Positions 23,395 through 37,100 of a stretch of DNA of 64,000 bases are shown piece after piece. Source of the DNA: Bagarius yarrelli. Its lineage: Eukaryota; Chordata; Actinopteri; Siluriformes; Sisoridae. A model generated the notes under the pieces. The model had not been told where the DNA came from and ran no database searches. It was given only the letters and a program-made list of their open reading frames with translations. Numbering within the stretch: the stretch's first letter is position 1; the number at the start of each line of letters is the position of its first letter. The stretch spans positions 3,138,736-3,202,735 of the forward strand of contig VCAZ01000030.1 of NCBI GenBank assembly GCA_005784505.1, read 5' to 3'. The translations under genes and the position numbers were made by a program.

Positions 23395-25904
23395 TGCTAG
23401 TAGTGGGTGGGAAGTATGGGAGCGATTTACTAAATAAAACATTTGCTCACATGACCATATTCGACACAGGGCATGTCTTCATCTTAAATAATGTCAGTAT
23501 TAACAACGAACTACAAAAGGGGGGAAAAGAAAGAAAAGAAACACACTATATTAACATGACTTGACTATTATATCATGTCTTTTGTCTATGTCTAATGACT
23601 TATTAATAGAATTGAGTTTCAGCTGGTATTGGCTAGCAAGGCTAAGCCCCGCCCACTAATCACCTGCTCATCACAGTCAGCTGAAAAATGTGTTCTTGGT
23701 GTGTCCAAATTAGATACATACACTTTCTTTAAGCTATAAAGCAGAACCGTTTAGAAATATAAGTAAATTTATTACATAAATACAGATCTCATAAAGTATA
23801 TAAAGGAAACAGATTTGAGAACTATTTAATTATTGACTTTTAAACTTCTAACACAATTAAACTAAATAAAATATTATAATAATAATATTAATAATGCCAT
23901 GAAATTATGACTAACGAATATATGTGCCAATTTAGGTGGCAATTAATAAAAACTTAACAAAACTCTAAATATTTTAAGGCCACACTTTTACCACTACAAC
24001 ATTTTACTGGCGTTTGAACTCATAACCTACTTAAAGAATGGTAAAAAAAAAAAAAATTATTCTGATAGTTCAAGTAACTTTCCTTCAGTAATAAGGCAAA
24101 AAAAAAGTTGTGGGCGGAGACAAAAGTAATCGAGTACAGATTAGCGGATTAAAAGATTGAAAGAAATCATTAACAAATTTGGCTAGTTAGACAATATGAA
24201 ATAACCAACTCTTCTTTGATAAACTTTTTGTTGCAACCATGAAAGTAATTTTAATCTTTATATTATGAAATGTCAATGTTATTAAATTGAAACTATAAAA
24301 TGTTTTATTCTGAGACCTGTAAAATAAATTTGTTTTTGCAACCTGTTACATTTATATTTACATTTATATAAAAATACTAGTAAATATTTTTTTTATACAC
24401 AAATAACAACTACAGTAATAAAAAACTAATAAATATAATTACAATAATCAGGCCCAGTATAAACACAGCAGTATCTGGTGACCTACAAATTGTTTAATTA
24501 ACAATCACAAATATAAAACAGAACATATAAAAGTATGCGCTCTTTTCTTCCGTAGCTCTCCGCAGAACAGACTCTCTCCGCGCTCCCGATAACGTCCAGG
24601 CGCGTCCCCGTGTGAACATCTACACAACAATTACCCCCTTGTCACACAGATTCCTCTGGAGTTTTTGTGGATTCACATCATACTCGGTAAACGCAATCAA
24701 ACAAACACCACAGCGCCCTCTGTTGGCCGACTTTCATATAACGGTGTCAGAACTTTAAAGCAACCTGAAAGCATTGTTAAAAAAACATTTTTCTAACGTC
24801 TGTTAAGAACGTCCTTTTAGTCTAATAACAAATTATTTAAAAAAAATGATAATCTTTCTGTAAAATGTAATTTTTTTTGTATGCAAATTAACATTTGACG
24901 CACATAACATGATTTAGGTAATCATTCATATGAAATATATACTACAGCTGAACCATCTGAACAATTTATACTAAAAAAAAATACACAATAGACAGAACTG
25001 TTTGTGTTTCCTTGTTTGGACCAGTTGTCTTTACAAATGTAAAAAAAATGTGTTACTGCAGAAAAAAAGAAAAATTCATGCAAACTTTTAGTGAACTAAT
25101 GATTTGGAATAACTACTAATGTACTAACTGTTATTCTTGACTACTGCTTTTATATTCGAGATGTAACAACAGATGTACAACCTGTACAAACAACCTGTTT
25201 AGTTTGCTTTTTGTGTAGACACTTACACAGTTTAGGGCAAGCTGTTTTTCTCACACTAATGGAGCAAGCCCAGTTAATATGGGTTCAAGCCAGTTATTTA
25301 ACCAATAATACCAGCATACTGCAATAGTCTGGTTTCTTCCTAGGTGTCCCTCTCATGTCGTCCTCCGAGAGAGAGAGAGAATTTTTTGCTGCCTCATGCT
25401 GTGGTTTCTTGATAGGGATGTAAATCTTTATCTGTTGTTGCTTTATAGCAATGTCTTAACAGTAGTTAAAATTGCTATGCAAATGATATTGTATTATTTA
25501 TTTTAAATTTAAGAAACTGATTTAACTTTAATCGGAGAACTAGGCTCTAACAACACCGAGAAAAAAACTGTAAAATCATGTGGAAACTTCACACAGACAG
25601 TAACCAGATCTCAGGAGTAATCCACGGACAATGTGCAATAAGGTGTTGGTAACATTACCTTTTGTGCCATGAGGTGTACAATAACATTACACCAAATCCA
25701 CAAGTCGATTTATTAGTGTTGTCATGGAGCGAATCTTCTTAATAATTTATTTACAATGTCAGTGTACTTTGTTTTTTTCATGTAAGGCTTTGAAATGTAT
25801 GTTTGCAGACTTTGTAGTCAAAGATTAACTAACGAATAGGTTATAACTGGGAAAATTCAAGTCATCCGAATATATAAAACTTCTCCAATTTCTCCAACTG
25901 AACA

Positions 25905-25955
25905 TCCATCCATCCATCCATCCATCCATCCATCCATCCATCCATCCATCCATTG
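25905..25955 (+). repeat. (CATC)n microsatellite
   Basis: About twelve catc units heading the L2-like repeat. Confidence 0.92.
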
Positions 25956-25957
25956 TC

Positions 25958-26300
25958 TACTTATTCCCTAATCAGGGTCTCAGGGATCTGCTGGAGTCAA
26001 TTCCAAGCTGTCATTGGACGAAAGGCAAAATTACACTCTGGACCGGTCATCAGTCCCACTGCAGTGCCACATACAGACCATAACCACACACACTCACTCC
26101 TATGGGCAATTAGAATCAACCAATCATCCTAAAATACATGTTTTCTGGACTGTGGGATGAAACCGGAGTACACGGAGTAACCTACGCAAACAAGAAAAGA
26201 CATGCAAACTGCACACAGAAAGACGTCTGCTGAGGATACGAACCTGGAACCTTCTTGCTGTAAAGCAACAGTGCTACTAAACCACCGTGCTGCCCTACTT
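25958..26300 (+). repeat. L2-like interspersed repeat
   Basis: Same blocks as 10785-11110: 'tcagggatctgctgg', 'ctggactgtgggatgaaacc', 'ggagtacacggagtaac', 'cttgctgtaaagcaacagtg'. Confidence 0.75.
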
Positions 26301-26374
26301 TCTACATTGTTTGCTAATTTCAGCATATTTATGATCACTTTAATAAAAATGTGTGTTGGCAGTGAGTGTAAAAA

Positions 26375-26440
26375 AAAATTGCAGACAGCAGCCGAAGTTA
26401 ATGATAAGACCCAGCGAGTCGCTTTATTTGCGAGTTTATA
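26375..26440 (-). mobile_element. LTR end fragment
   Basis: On the minus strand it reads aaataaagcgactcgctggg and 'tcttatcattaac', the same as the end of the LTR at 33315-33690. Confidence 0.6.
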
Positions 26441-27562
26441 ATTTAGCAATATATATTATTTATATATTTATAACAAAGTATGTCAGTAAATATAACATGG
26501 TAAACACTACATTAAGCTTACCTTAGTAAAATGGTTTATAACAGTGTCTGTTAATGATTTTAAGTCATTTAAAATTCTTTAAAGTATTTTAAAATTCATT
26601 AATTAATAATAAATTAATGATTCTTTAAATGATTGTTTTTGACAAGGTCAAATAAAAGTTTTTTTTACACTACCAAAAAATATATATAATCGAAGTATTT
26701 TATAGACTTTTCATTAAGACCCCAAATAATCATATCAATCCGATGACTACTTTAAGGATAAAAACCATTTGTGTGTCTTTTTTTCCTATGCCTGTATTGC
26801 CATTCTTAGATGTCTTCTTTTGAATAAACCATTAACCACCACAGTGTAGCGTGACATGATAAACATAATCAGTTCTGAACATAAACACAGCAAAACAGGT
26901 GCAGTATCCATGATCTGGCTTCCGGTTACTAGCATTCTTCATATCCAAGCTGGCTAGTTATACAGGCACAAAAGCAACCAGAGCTAGTGGTGTTTAATGA
27001 GTTTAGCTTGCACTAAAATATACTACAGCATACATCTGTCTTCTCTTAAGTAGTATCCTGTTTAAATAGTTCTATTTTCACATAGGCAACGACACACTAT
27101 GTATAACAACGTTTGAATTTGTTAGATAGATTTGAATGTTATGAACTAGTAAACAAGTTAATCTGAGTTCAGTCTGGTTGCGGAATAATGAATGGCTTCC
27201 TGATAACATACATTACCACACAATTTGTACAAACATGCAGCGTGAGGGGTTTGACGACATCAGCAGGTGACTGATAACAGACAATGACAAAGCTCAGGTG
27301 GTGAAATTCTTCGAAAAAAAAGGCAGAGTCATCGAAGCATGACAGCAGAAATTTGCACAAAAATTGCCTCTTTTAATGTATTTTAATTTGGCAAATTATT
27401 GACAATATTATTTAACTCTTTATATCTTTATTTTTGCCTATTTTACATTAAAAATACCATTTAAATGTGTTCTATGCCTTTAAGGAGGATACTGTCTATG
27501 ATTGAAGGGTCAGTGTGTGTGGTGGTGTGTGTATGCATGAGTCAGACTCTCCCACTTTGACA

Positions 27563-27592
27563 CTCTGTGTGTGTGTGTGTGTGTGTGTGTGC
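27563..27592 (+). repeat. dysf: (TG)n microsatellite upstream of dysf exon 1
   Basis: TG run about 210 bp before the canonical ATG, in the presumed 5' UTR or promoter. Confidence 0.9.
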
Positions 27593-27803
27593 AAGCTGGC
27601 ATCCCAGACCCAGCCTGCCACCAGCATTTCTCTTCTCTTTTACTTTCTGTTCTTCTTCCTCCGTCTCTCTCCTCTCTCCTCCCACTCTCTGCTTCAGGAA
27701 TCCTTCACTCTGCTCTGTGCTATACAGACGCATCGTACACTCGCTTCTGGGGTGTGACTTGCATAGAGTGGTGGATGTGGACAGGGCTGGTGCTGCTCTC
27801 CTC

Positions 27804-27891
27804 ATGCTGCGTGTATTTATCCTTTGTGCCCAGAATGTGTTGACACACGATGAGGACATCACAGATGCCTACTGCTGTGTCACATATGAAG
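27804..27891 (+). CDS. dysf: dysf exon 1 (canonical start), C2A
   Basis: ATG at 27804, 88 nt, donor GAAG|gtaggc. It encodes MLRVFILCAQNVLTHDEDIT..., matching the canonical human first exon in length and residues. Asp16, Asp18 and Asp21 supply the Ca2+-binding loop 1 of C2A. Confidence 0.95.
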
Positions 27892-28081
27892 GTAGGCATG
27901 AGGGTTCAGGGGAAGGGGCTAGAGTACACACTTATTAAAACGCGGACAAATAACTAAGAGACATAGTTTCTAGCCTTTTGCTTTATACCTTCTGTCCTTC
28001 TGTGAAGACCCATGTCCCTGTGTTATGTTCATGTGTTCACACATCAGCAGCTGAGGTTATTATTGGAAAAACAAACTCTCC

Positions 28082-28148
<67 letters not shown>

Positions 28149-31100
28149 GGGCACGCAGGGGAGTCCTGTTACACTGTAGCTGTGCGCATGTGTCTGTTTA
28201 GTTCAGCTGTGTTTATAAGGAATGCTCTGTCATCAGAGTTTATGGCCTGTGTGGGAGTCACTCCTGTCTGGGGACTTTGTAAATTGTGACTGCCGTGTGC
28301 TAAACCAGAGAAAAGTCAGACAACGATGACCCTGTTTGCTTAACATTAGTCTTACAGTCGAAACTCTTCAGATTAGGCAAGTTTATTTGTAATGCACAGG
28401 TTCGAAAATATGTATAAAGATGTATATGCTTCAAAAACAAAAATACAAAAAATATGATCGTTTTTCCCCTTTCTGTTTCTTAAAACAGATATGTTATTTT
28501 CACCCCAGACTATTAGCTAGTATGACAATTTGTGTGAATCTTCTAGCAGAAAAAAGCCCTCTAGCTGCTTTTACTAATGAAAACAGTCATTGTTTTTATT
28601 TCAGCATTAAAGAGATTTCTTTATTTAGATTTTTTCTCCTTTCATATACTGTGGAAGACAGTAACTGAGCCGGACCTCTCTCTGTATCTGAGACTGCATC
28701 TGACTAGATCATTTATTTCATTTTATTTCACTCATTAGTGACTGCCTTACAGTTAGCCAAATAGAGCAACAATCACTAAATAAAGCATTTAGGAAAAACT
28801 GAGGATTTTAAACAGTGGTTAAAATTAGCAATGTTAATTAATTTACATTTTTAACCAATATTTTATGTAAAAAAACCAGGTAAAATAATCTGAATTATTT
28901 TATTTATCAGGTGCAAAATTCTGATGTTGGTTTAGCATGCTTATACATAGAGTAATTGCCACTTTTCGGAATTCCCATATGACTTCTGGGTGGTAAAAAA
29001 TAAGAAACCCCCTTTTTTAATTTTTTTTACTAAATTTTACTTTCACTTCAAAATTACATGGTAATAGAAGAAGTAGACATTCCGATAATTTGACATATTC
29101 CTGTGTGACCTGAAACATCAGCTAGATTAGCAAGATTTCTACTGTACCAAAGAGTTCTGCAGTAATGCAATATAAATTATTTTATACGGGCACAAAATTG
29201 CTAGCGGGGCCCCTGGCTAAATCTACCTGTTAGGTTAACATTTTTATACAGACATGTGGCTACATTCTATAAGTTCTATATAAGCTATTAGTCCTCAGGT
29301 GACAATAAACACTGTGTAGAATCTGAGTGCTTTTTGTTTGCAGCACCAGGTGGTGCTCCTTTTCTAAACTAATCCATTTTTACCATTAAGGACCTGGCAC
29401 ATGATAGACAAATGTAGGATACAGCTATTAATTAATGCCTACAACATATTTAAATCACTTTTAAATACTGCCAGACATCATTATTATTATTATCACCATT
29501 ATCACCAACATCATCATCATCACCATCATCATCATCATGCTTTTCATCATCTTTATCAATTTACAAGCAGAGTAAAATGTGTTAACCAGTTCACATTCTG
29601 AAATTATAAACGTTAATACATAAACTCATTACATGTTTTTCTTAATTTTGTAAAAGTTTTTATTATTAGGCTTTTAATGCAGGTTCTGTATGCAGAAATC
29701 GAGAGAGAAAGAGGGAGAGAGACAGGATAAGGCAGCAGGAAATGTTAAGATTTCCTCTCAACCCATGGGCTGGGTTATTGAAGTGGGGCGTCTGGTCTGA
29801 ACTGGGTTATCTGTATACGTCTTAGCAAGTTCTCGCCGAGATTGTCATTGTGCTAGAACAGAGGCAACAGGAAATATTCTCAGTTGACTTTAAGTGCAGT
29901 GCAGGAGGATTTACATTTTGGACATCCAGTGTGTGAAACATCTTGCTATTTTGTAGCTGCATCTGGATGTTAACTGTGATGTGTGGATTATCAGTTGGTC
30001 TGCTGGAAAGTTAAAGTTATTGAGGCAGCATGTTAAGGTGTGTGCTCCAGAGAGCGACTAACCTAAAGAATGTGGAGAAAGGGGAGCGGCAAAGTGACCC
30101 GTTAGCCAGCATCACATTTAGAGGTAAGAGGTGTAGAGTAAATTTTCTTGGATTTTCTAATTTTATAGGCAGATCAGTGACATAATGTAGAGCGTTTTCA
30201 TGCGCAGGTTAATTGTTCTTATAGGGTTCTTTAGGTTCAGTGGTTTCATTCCATCTCCTGACAAACATTCTTCTATATTGATTGGCTACTTTATTTGGCA
30301 CCCAGGTGTAAATATGAATTGAATGAATATGAATATAAATTTTTTTTTCCCTGGAATGAATGAATTTGTCCCTGGAATGAAATTCGTTTGGGCAGATACA
30401 GGTAAAACTGCATTAAGAAAGTACCAACAACAATAACAAAAAACAATCACAATTGTATCCTTCGAGCTACAATTTATAGCCAAATAAACAAAACAAGGTT
30501 TATGTCTGAACCTTTGGGTACAGAAATACCAAAATAGACTTTGGCTCCATTGCATTGCTCCATCTAACTGAATTAGTAATTAGTGAAGATGAATGAATTC
30601 ATCTGTAGGTCCGAAAATAGATAAAAGGCAGCAGTTCCAGTAGTTTCATGTTGCAGCCTAATTGATTTTTGATGTCTAACATAAAACATTCATGACTACA
30701 CAAATAATCCAATGCCAGTAGTTTTCTGCCCTACACATCAATGTGATGCATCACAGTAACAGTACAGATTAACAGCAGTGTCTCTTGGCTTATTTCCAGT
30801 GGAATGAATGAGTAACATGGGCTCTATTTAGCCACTTTTATTTTGCACTATGAGATGATTGGTAGTTCCTGTCATTGTGTACCATTTCCTGTACCTACGT
30901 AAGTCCACGATAGTTTAGCACAGGGTGTTTTCATAGTGAATTTGATCAGATCCTCTTTACACTTTGCAAATCTGGGATTCAGATTCACTTTCGCATTAGC
31001 TTCTGCTTGTACTCTGGGTGTGGGAGTTTATTGCAAGGTGAATGTTTTAAGATAGACAGAGCAGCAGTGCCGTTCTCGGGTTCACTGCCTTCCTCTGTTA

Positions 31101-34100
31101 ACCCCATGTCACTGGACCTCTTGATTCTCAATTGTGCAATTGTGAAATTTTGTTTGCCCTATTTGGAAATCATTTATTTTGACTGGCATGTTAAAATAGA
31201 TCACAGTTCATGGTTTAGTAATAGTTGATAATTACTGTGTGTAAGAATCAGAAAAAAAGGTTTTTGCTATTTTTATTGAAACATAAATTTTATACAAAAT
31301 TATGTGGAAGTATATATCTGCAGGTTATTTTCTAATATTGCCTGGCTTATGCTTGGTAATCAAGAAGATTAAGGCTATTGGTTTGTTTTAACCCCTTGGT
31401 CTTTCTGATTCAATTTAATTGTTTGCAAAGCAATGCCAAAAAAATGCCAGATATTAACCCTTTATTTAATTACAAATAAACATACATAAACAAATAAGGG
31501 CTCTGTCTGAAATCGCATACTTCCATACTATAAAGTAGGTGAAACTGAGTATGCGAGATGACTAGTATGTCTGAATTCTGAATTACAATATTCAAAAAAG
31601 TTCCATCTAAATTTCATTTATACCACATGTGATAATACTATACAGAACTTCCTTTTTAGCGGTCAGAAAGTACAAACTTACTTAACCGTAGTACCTACTT
31701 AATTAGTATGTGATTTTAGACGGGGCCAAGAACTTTATTTATTAATCAGCATTTATTTCCGTCAGAGAAGAGACGAGTAAAAAGCGTGTGTTAAAATGAG
31801 TCATTTTTACCTCAGGGTATAAAATTGACTGAAGTAGATGATGCCGTTAATTTAGCGGCATCTCAAAGATGTATTTTAATTCAGTGGCGTTGTTTCGTCA
31901 TGGGTTTATTCGTATAGAAGGCGTTTGTATGTCAGTTTCCTACTTAAAGTGGTAGAAATTTACATTAAGCTATTAGCAAAATGTATTTTGATTTACATAT
32001 GACTGTATATATTAGAAAAGGTAAATGCTTCTTCCAGGTTTCAATACATCTAATATATTCTGCAATCGTTTTTACAGTTTCTGTAGTTTCACTGTAGTTA
32101 ACTGTGAGTTTATATTATCAGTCGTTATTATTATTTTAAACACAAGGTAAAAAAAACAAAACGTTGCAGTCAGTGTGATTTTTTTGTTCGAGTATTTTTA
32201 TCTGAATCTGATAGCTGCGGTAATATTTCAGAAACACTGATTTGTCGTTGTTACTATCTTAGATAGATGGTGGAGACCTAAATGCTGCCAAGCCTTACAC
32301 CCTCATGATATGTCCATTTATAGACATCATGGATGCAATTATTCTGCACAGAGGAAGCTCTGAGTAAGCAGTTAGTAATGAGAGAAAGACGGGGCTGGGG
32401 GTGGGGTTGGTTAAAAGTGGATAGTTGTATAAAGAGGTAAAAGTTTTAAACCATAGTAACAAGCCTAGTTTATAATCGAATCAAACTCAGCAGTGAGAGA
32501 TATTTTATCCCTGCATATATAAATACCTTCTTCTTTATTTATTTACATTGACTTTATCTCTTTAAATGAGCAATATGTGTCTTGCTTAACATCAGGCAAA
32601 GGACACATTAATTTTATTTTATTTTTAAGTTTTATTTATGTGTTTTTGTGTTGGCGTTTGTTCCAGATCAGATCACTCAATTGGCTGTAGTGACACCAGC
32701 TGTTCCTGCCTGACTGTTGGGATAATATTAAAATTTGTTACTATTTTAGATACCGTTTGACAGTGTAGATTAGTTTCCAGAAATACTGGTTGATGCATGT
32801 CTGCCGGATAAGTTATTTTAAGCCTGTTATCCATGACACAGGAAAGACCTGGAATCCATTTATAGTTATTTTGACAGATTTGATAGAATAAGAAGCTTTG
32901 AGAACATCTTTATGTCTTTAAAGGAGTCATCCGATGGCCATTTTTCCACACGTTGATATGATTATTTAGGGTCTTACAAAAAAAGGCATAATATACTTTA
33001 AGAATATTTATTGGTAGTGTAAAAAACACTCATTTTATCTTGTCCACAGTGATCTGTTTAAGTGCATGTTGGTTTAAATGCTACTGAGCTTTGTTCATCC
33101 CACCCATCTGTACTATGGGGCATTTCTACTGCTCCAAAACCATGTAAAATATTTTTTTTAATTGACTTATTATTTATTAACAGACACTTATAAAGTATTT
33201 AGAGAGATAAGCTTAATGTAGTGTTACCATATTATCTTTACTGGCAGTGTACACAGTTTGTAACTAAAATAACCTTAATGCATTGCTCATTATAAACTTG
33301 TGATTATGAATTTTTGTCTCAGCAACACCAGGTTCCACCCGTATCTTAGTATTAACAAGATACACCTGTGACTCAGTCCATTAGAAACTCTATCTATAAA
33401 AAGGCCCTTCAGTCAATCACTGTTTGGTTGCGTACATATATATGTTCGCAGACCTGCTACTCCGCTTGCTAATTAATAGCATGCTGCTATTGACCTGTTT
33501 GTCTGATTCTCTGGTTCTTGTCAGGAGCTATGTGCTATGAGCTTTAGATCCTCGTGTCTGCTCTCCACTCCATTTTTGCTGCCTGCTAGCAACAAAGCTA
33601 ACTCTTTCTTTTGCTATCTGCCTGCCTTCCACACATGTAAATAAAGCAACTCGCTGGGTATTATCATTATCCCTGGTTCCCTTTGTGACAATAATATTGA
33701 GAAGGCTGAACAAAAAGAAGACAAAATAATTATGTTCTTTGTGAGTGTACATTTTAGCTGCATTGCGAACTGTAGCACATTATAAGAGAAGGCGATTTGC
33801 AAAGATTTATACAAAAACAATGACAGAAAAATAGGGACAGGAATATGAATAGTTTGTACCAACCATTTCTCAGGAGTAACATTTTATCACTACCTTTTTT
33901 ATCAATAACCCTCGTTTATAAAGCAGTCTGGTGAGGAAAACATTCTGTCTATAGTAGGATTCTAATATAAATAAATAAATAAATAAAGTGCCAAATGCAT
34001 AAACTCACTTTTCTAATTGGATTTGTGCCAATCATATTATTTCATTTGCAATCAATTCTGGTGTATATTTATTTCTATCATTAAAAAAAATGATAAAAGA

Positions 34101-37100
34101 TCTCTTTAGTTAGATCTGTTTATAGTTAAAGAAACACCACTTCCTGAATACAGTGGATTCTGAACACAGCTTTCCTTCTCCTCCCTCTTTAAGAAATCAG
34201 TTTCCTTCTATTATATATAAACAATCTGACCCTTCATCCTCATGCCATGTGGTAATGATATGTTGGCAGCATAAACAGCTACAGGATCTCACACCGGATC
34301 TTACACACCTATTTTTAATGGTGCATTTTTCAAATAAAATCAAGTAACACTTAATAAAACAGCATGTATACATTTCAACATTTAGATATTCATACTCGTA
34401 TTGTATTGAAATTATTCGTACCAATTATTATTATATTAATGTGGTTTAATGTGTTTTCTTTTTTATTCAGGGTCTAAGAAGAAGACCAAAGTGGTTAAAA
34501 ACAATGTAAATCCTGTCTGGAATGAGGTCAGTTACTGTGTATTATGGTACTAATATAACATTAATATAAATCAATAAATCTAGTTAAGTTATACTAACGT
34601 GGTGAAATGTAAAGAATTTTTGGGCAAAAATTTAAATTTTTTACTGGCTAAGAATGATTTTCTCTTTATATTTATCTTCGTTCCTGTTTTTATGTGTTTT
34701 TATGTCAGGGATTTGAATGGGACCTGAAAGGAGTGCCTTTAGACTCAGCAGCAGAGCTGCATGTGGTTGTGAAAGACCATGAGAAAATGGGAAGGAACAG
34801 GTATGTGTGTTTGTCTATTGACAGTATGTGGCTGATGACCCCTTGTCCCATATTTGATTTGACCATAGACTTAATTTTACTTTTGAAACTTTTATTTCTT
34901 TTACAATTTCTCCTCCATGGCATAGTTTTACAGCAGTTTCAGGAAAGATAGTGCTGATAAGGCAGGGGCAGTCTTGAGCAGGAGATGAAGGAAATGATCA
35001 GAATCCAAGTAGTAAATGATCCATTTTATTTGTATAATTTACTTAAAAGAAAAATAACGGAGGTAAAATAATGATAACACATTTTTTTCCCTTAGTTGGT
35101 GGAATCCCTGACATTTTTTTGGTTATTGTATGCATGTGCTCTATTGACACACAGGATCTATGTGTAGTGTTGGCAAATGAAACAGAACAGCAGGCATACA
35201 ACCCATGTAGTTTAATAAACCCTTTTAATAAACACAATTTGCCTTTTTCTTTCTGTAGCAGGTTGTGACCCTTTGCAAGAGCAAGACTTATGTAATCCTA
35301 CTTTTTTCTTACACTAATTTAATATTCTTGTCTATGTGTAGCCAAAAGGTTACATTGTTTGGTTTATGAAATAAAAGCTGTTTTTTTGGCTCATATATAA
35401 TTGGCTGGCGAATAAAGCTGATATTCTATCTGATGGTGATCTTTACTGTTTTAAATGATTATATATTATATTCTATATTACATCCACAATGATCAGAGAA
35501 GTCAATGCATGGACTAGGGATGCGGTCATTTGTGCCTCGTTTAGGGTTTGTCAGGATGGTCATTGGTGTGTTTTAAAAATGGAGTTTGGTCAAAGGAAGG
35601 ATGAGTGACATGAATAACAGGGGATGCCCACAAGATAAGACTTGTCTTTTATCACAACCAGGAAGATAATCCTCATTAAAATGGGTTTTACAATCATTTG
35701 TGGTTTCAAAACGAACCTGTTTACTAAGTAACTTGTAGTAAAAAAAGTAAAAAAAGTTAAGAAAAAGAAAAATTTGAAACCCAACAGAAAAAAACTCAAG
35801 ATTGTCTGTCTTTTTTATAACTTTCTCTGAACATGTGAACCTACACAGCAAAAAAAAAAAGAAAAAGACAGAAATCTGTGTTTGTGGTAATTTTATGTGG
35901 ATATGTCAGTAAGAACACACTGTTTAGACACCAAAAAGTGTCTGATAGCCTGTTATAAACATAGAAACAAGCATCATAAACAAAACCTATTCGGCTTGTG
36001 TTTATTCTGCAGGTTTCTGGGGGAATGTAGAGTCTCTTTAAGAGATGTACTTAACTCTCCAAACCTAGCAGCTACCTTCACTGTCTCCCTAGTGGACACC
36101 AAGAGGAACACCACTGGGGTAGGAAGCTCGAATTTTTATTTTTGATTTAATATCTCTTTTTAGACACATTAGTATTAGTTTAGCATTAGTCGGTACTTGC
36201 TGTTAGTGCATGTGTACTTGATTAACATTTAAACATTGACATTTTTTAATTCATATTAATGGTTTATTAATGTGTAGATTTATGATTTGTTTCTTTTGGT
36301 AACATTTATACATGCATTTTAATAATACCAAAAATAATAGTAATAATATCATAAAGAAAGATATCGAACACATATTAGATTAGACAGTGACGAGTAAAAA
36401 GGTTCAAAATGTATTTCCAAAACAGGGAAATGCAGAATACTGACCATAATAATAGTCACTAACCTCCGAAGGTTATGTAATCCACAGCACTCATATTAGT
36501 GGGGACATCACCTCTACACTAACATGCAATCTATGACGGATTACTCAGTTCCTTTAAGTGTGTTATTCTCTTAAGTATTACTTATGTCAATGACGAGGAA
36601 CAACCAGCTCTGGATTTAAGCAACAGCTAGTATATTTTGTGAAATTGGTCGATTATTTTCTCAGCCCCATCTTTAGGTTAAAGTGGACTAAAGGACACAA
36701 ACAGACGGATATTTTTGTACACCCATGCCAGCCTGGCCTTTTATGATTTATAACTATAAACAGCATTCTTTCCTGAAGGCTGCTAGGGAGTTATAAGTAT
36801 TGTTTGGACCTCTCGACTTCCTTACCGATGTGGGTTGCCTTTAGACATCACTAGTGTTTTTTTTATCTCCAACCCCACAACCTGATGACATTAAACACTC
36901 GCCTCTTTCACACACCCAGTCCAAATGTGAGACTGTGCTCCTGGCATCTAAGCTCTACTTCCTGTCATTGTGTGTGTGTGTATGCGTGTCACTCCTGGAT
37001 GGAAATGGATGGACAGGAGAAGGTGGAGTTGTCCCTCTAAGCTGTTTTGTATCCGTGTTTTCTGGAATAGCACAGTTATAGGAAATAACTTTAGGAAGGT

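Larger units (their letters stand above)
23443..27803. other. Spacer between the divergent TRIM-DUSP and dysf genes
   Basis: Promoter regions of both genes must lie here, but no sure TATA box or start site was identified. It holds a (CCAT)n run and an L2-like repeat (25905-26300), an LTR end fragment (26375-26440), a CpG-richer stretch (about 24540-24640) and a TG repeat just before dysf exon 1. Confidence 0.45.

Noticed and set aside
23530..23552. ISRE-like gaaa repeats upstream of the TRIM-DUSP start
   Set aside because: The half-sites are spaced by one base instead of two and lie in a simple purine run, so this is not good evidence of interferon control.
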